From Chloroflexota bacterium (GTDB taxonomy: Bacteria > Chloroflexota > Anaerolineae > UBA4142), in NCBI GenBank assembly GCA_023381515.1, contig JAMCQI010000016.1:40588-47242 (forward strand): 6,655 nt of DNA, read 5' to 3'. Numbering within the stretch: position 1 is the stretch's first letter; each line of letters opens with the position of its first letter. Below, piece after piece: positions 5,981 through 6,655 of the stretch. The notes beneath the pieces were generated by a model. The model made no database searches and was not told the origin of the DNA. It worked only from the letters and a program-made list of their open reading frames with translations. The position numbers and the translations under genes are program-made.

Positions 5981-6655
5981 CGGTTCACCCCCACGCGTGT
6001 GGGGAATTCACAAAGTGTAATTGATGTAGCCCTGATGGGTTTCGGTTCACCCCCACGCGTGTGGGGAATTCGTAGAACGTGGCCTTGATGGTCGCGGTCA
6101 GCGCGGTTCACCCCCACGCGTGTGGGGAATTCAGCGAGGTATGCGGTTGTTAAGGTTTTCCGCGCGGTTCACCCCCACGCGTGTGGGGAATTCGTAGCGA
6201 CCGTGCCGGCCGCTCGCGCGCAGGACGGTTCACCCCCACGCGTGTGGGGAATTCGCCCTGGCCAGCTACCTGCAGTCGCTGACAGGCGGTTCACCCCCAC
6301 GCGTGTGGGGAATTCCCGGGCGGTCAGTTACTTGTGTGGGTTCCCCACGGTTCACCCCCACGCGTGTGGGGAATTCCGATACGTGAACGATGGCACGACC
6401 GTGGTCGACGGTTCACCCCCACGCGTGTGGGGAATTCACGCGGCGTGGATGGGCTACAACGAAATCGGACGGTTCACCCCCACGCGTGTGGGGAATTCGC
6501 ACTGCAACGCGTGGGACAAGAACACCTGCCTCGGTTCACCCCCACGCGTGTGGGGAATTCAACTATTCCGCCTCTCGAACATTAAAACACCCCGGTTCAC
6601 CCCCACGCGTGTGGGGAATTCGTGTGGTCCCGGCCGTCCGGAAGGGCAGGTTGCG
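5981..6655 (-). CRISPR. Type I-E-like CRISPR array, trailer end, continuing past the window
   Basis: Eleven identical 29-nt repeats start at 5981, 6043, 6104, 6165, 6226, 6287, 6348, 6409, 6470, 6532 and 6593. On the plus strand each begins CGGTTCACCCCC and ends GTGTGGGGAATTC. The ten spacers between them are 32 nt, except the first (6010-6042) and ninth (6499-6531), which are 33. An eleventh spacer occupies 6622-6653 and the last two bases, CG, fit the start of a twelfth repeat. Read on the minus strand the repeat matches type I-E architecture as in E. coli: GAAT, a stem-loop with arms TCCCCAC and GTGGGGG (one T-G pair) around tetraloop ACGC, and a predicted 8-nt crRNA 5' handle GTGAACCG left by Cas6e. 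Transcription is therefore inferred leftward, with the leader and newest spacers beyond 6655. All spacers are different. No cas gene lies in the window. Spacer targets cannot be named without a search. Confidence 0.97.

Noticed and set aside
5788..6117. Open frames running through the CRISPR repeats, including a 109-codon minus-strand frame and an 83-codon plus-strand frame at 6334-6585
   Set aside because: They are translations of repeats and spacers; their apparent peptide periodicity comes from the array.
6010..6653. Spacers appearing to encode short plausible peptides
   Set aside because: About ten open codons in a 32-nt spacer is expected by chance, so this does not identify targets.

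Overview
The window looks like bacterial chromosome of high G+C content, most probably Chloroflexota (inference). The main pointer is the lipoprotein at the left edge. It joins a bacterial Ig-like domain, a Thr/Pro/Ala linker and the start of a CARDB-like module ending in WVTFLNTTG, a layout I associate with Anaerolineae and related Chloroflexota. The ADP-forming acyl-CoA synthetase fused to a GNAT domain and the FprA-type reductase fit this but are not specific to the phylum.

Layout. 1-670 (minus): N-terminal 223 residues of a secreted lipoprotein, cut by the window edge. 671-925: a compact divergent control region with one promoter on each strand, a 17-bp perfect palindrome inside the rightward promoter, and a leader of about 140 nt with a strong hairpin. 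926-3685 (plus): a 919-residue fusion of NDP-forming acyl-CoA synthetase and GNAT acetyltransferase, followed by an intrinsic terminator (3708-3747). 5586-3750 (minus): a two-gene operon, a double-CBS protein then an FprA-type ferredoxin/adrenodoxin-NADP reductase, driven by an extended -10 promoter at 5659-5667 and convergent with the synthetase gene. 5668-5980: no gene; promoter-proximal direct repeats, a GC-rich palindromic element and a few repeat-like scraps. 5981 to the right edge: a CRISPR array with 11 complete identical 29-nt repeats and 32-33-nt spacers, continuing past the window.

The repeat has type I-E architecture (7-pair stem, tetraloop, 8-nt GTGAACCG handle). By that criterion the array is read on the minus strand, its leader and any linked cas genes lie beyond 6655, and the window shows the old, trailer end. 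No cas gene is in the window.

Taken together this is housekeeping acyl-CoA and redox metabolism beside the distal end of a CRISPR array. I do not see a clearly new system. The observations most worth checking are the operator-like palindrome between the divergent promoters, the retained phospho-His residues in the synthetase-acetyltransferase fusion, the CBS-FprA gene pair, and the intact terminal repeat of the array.
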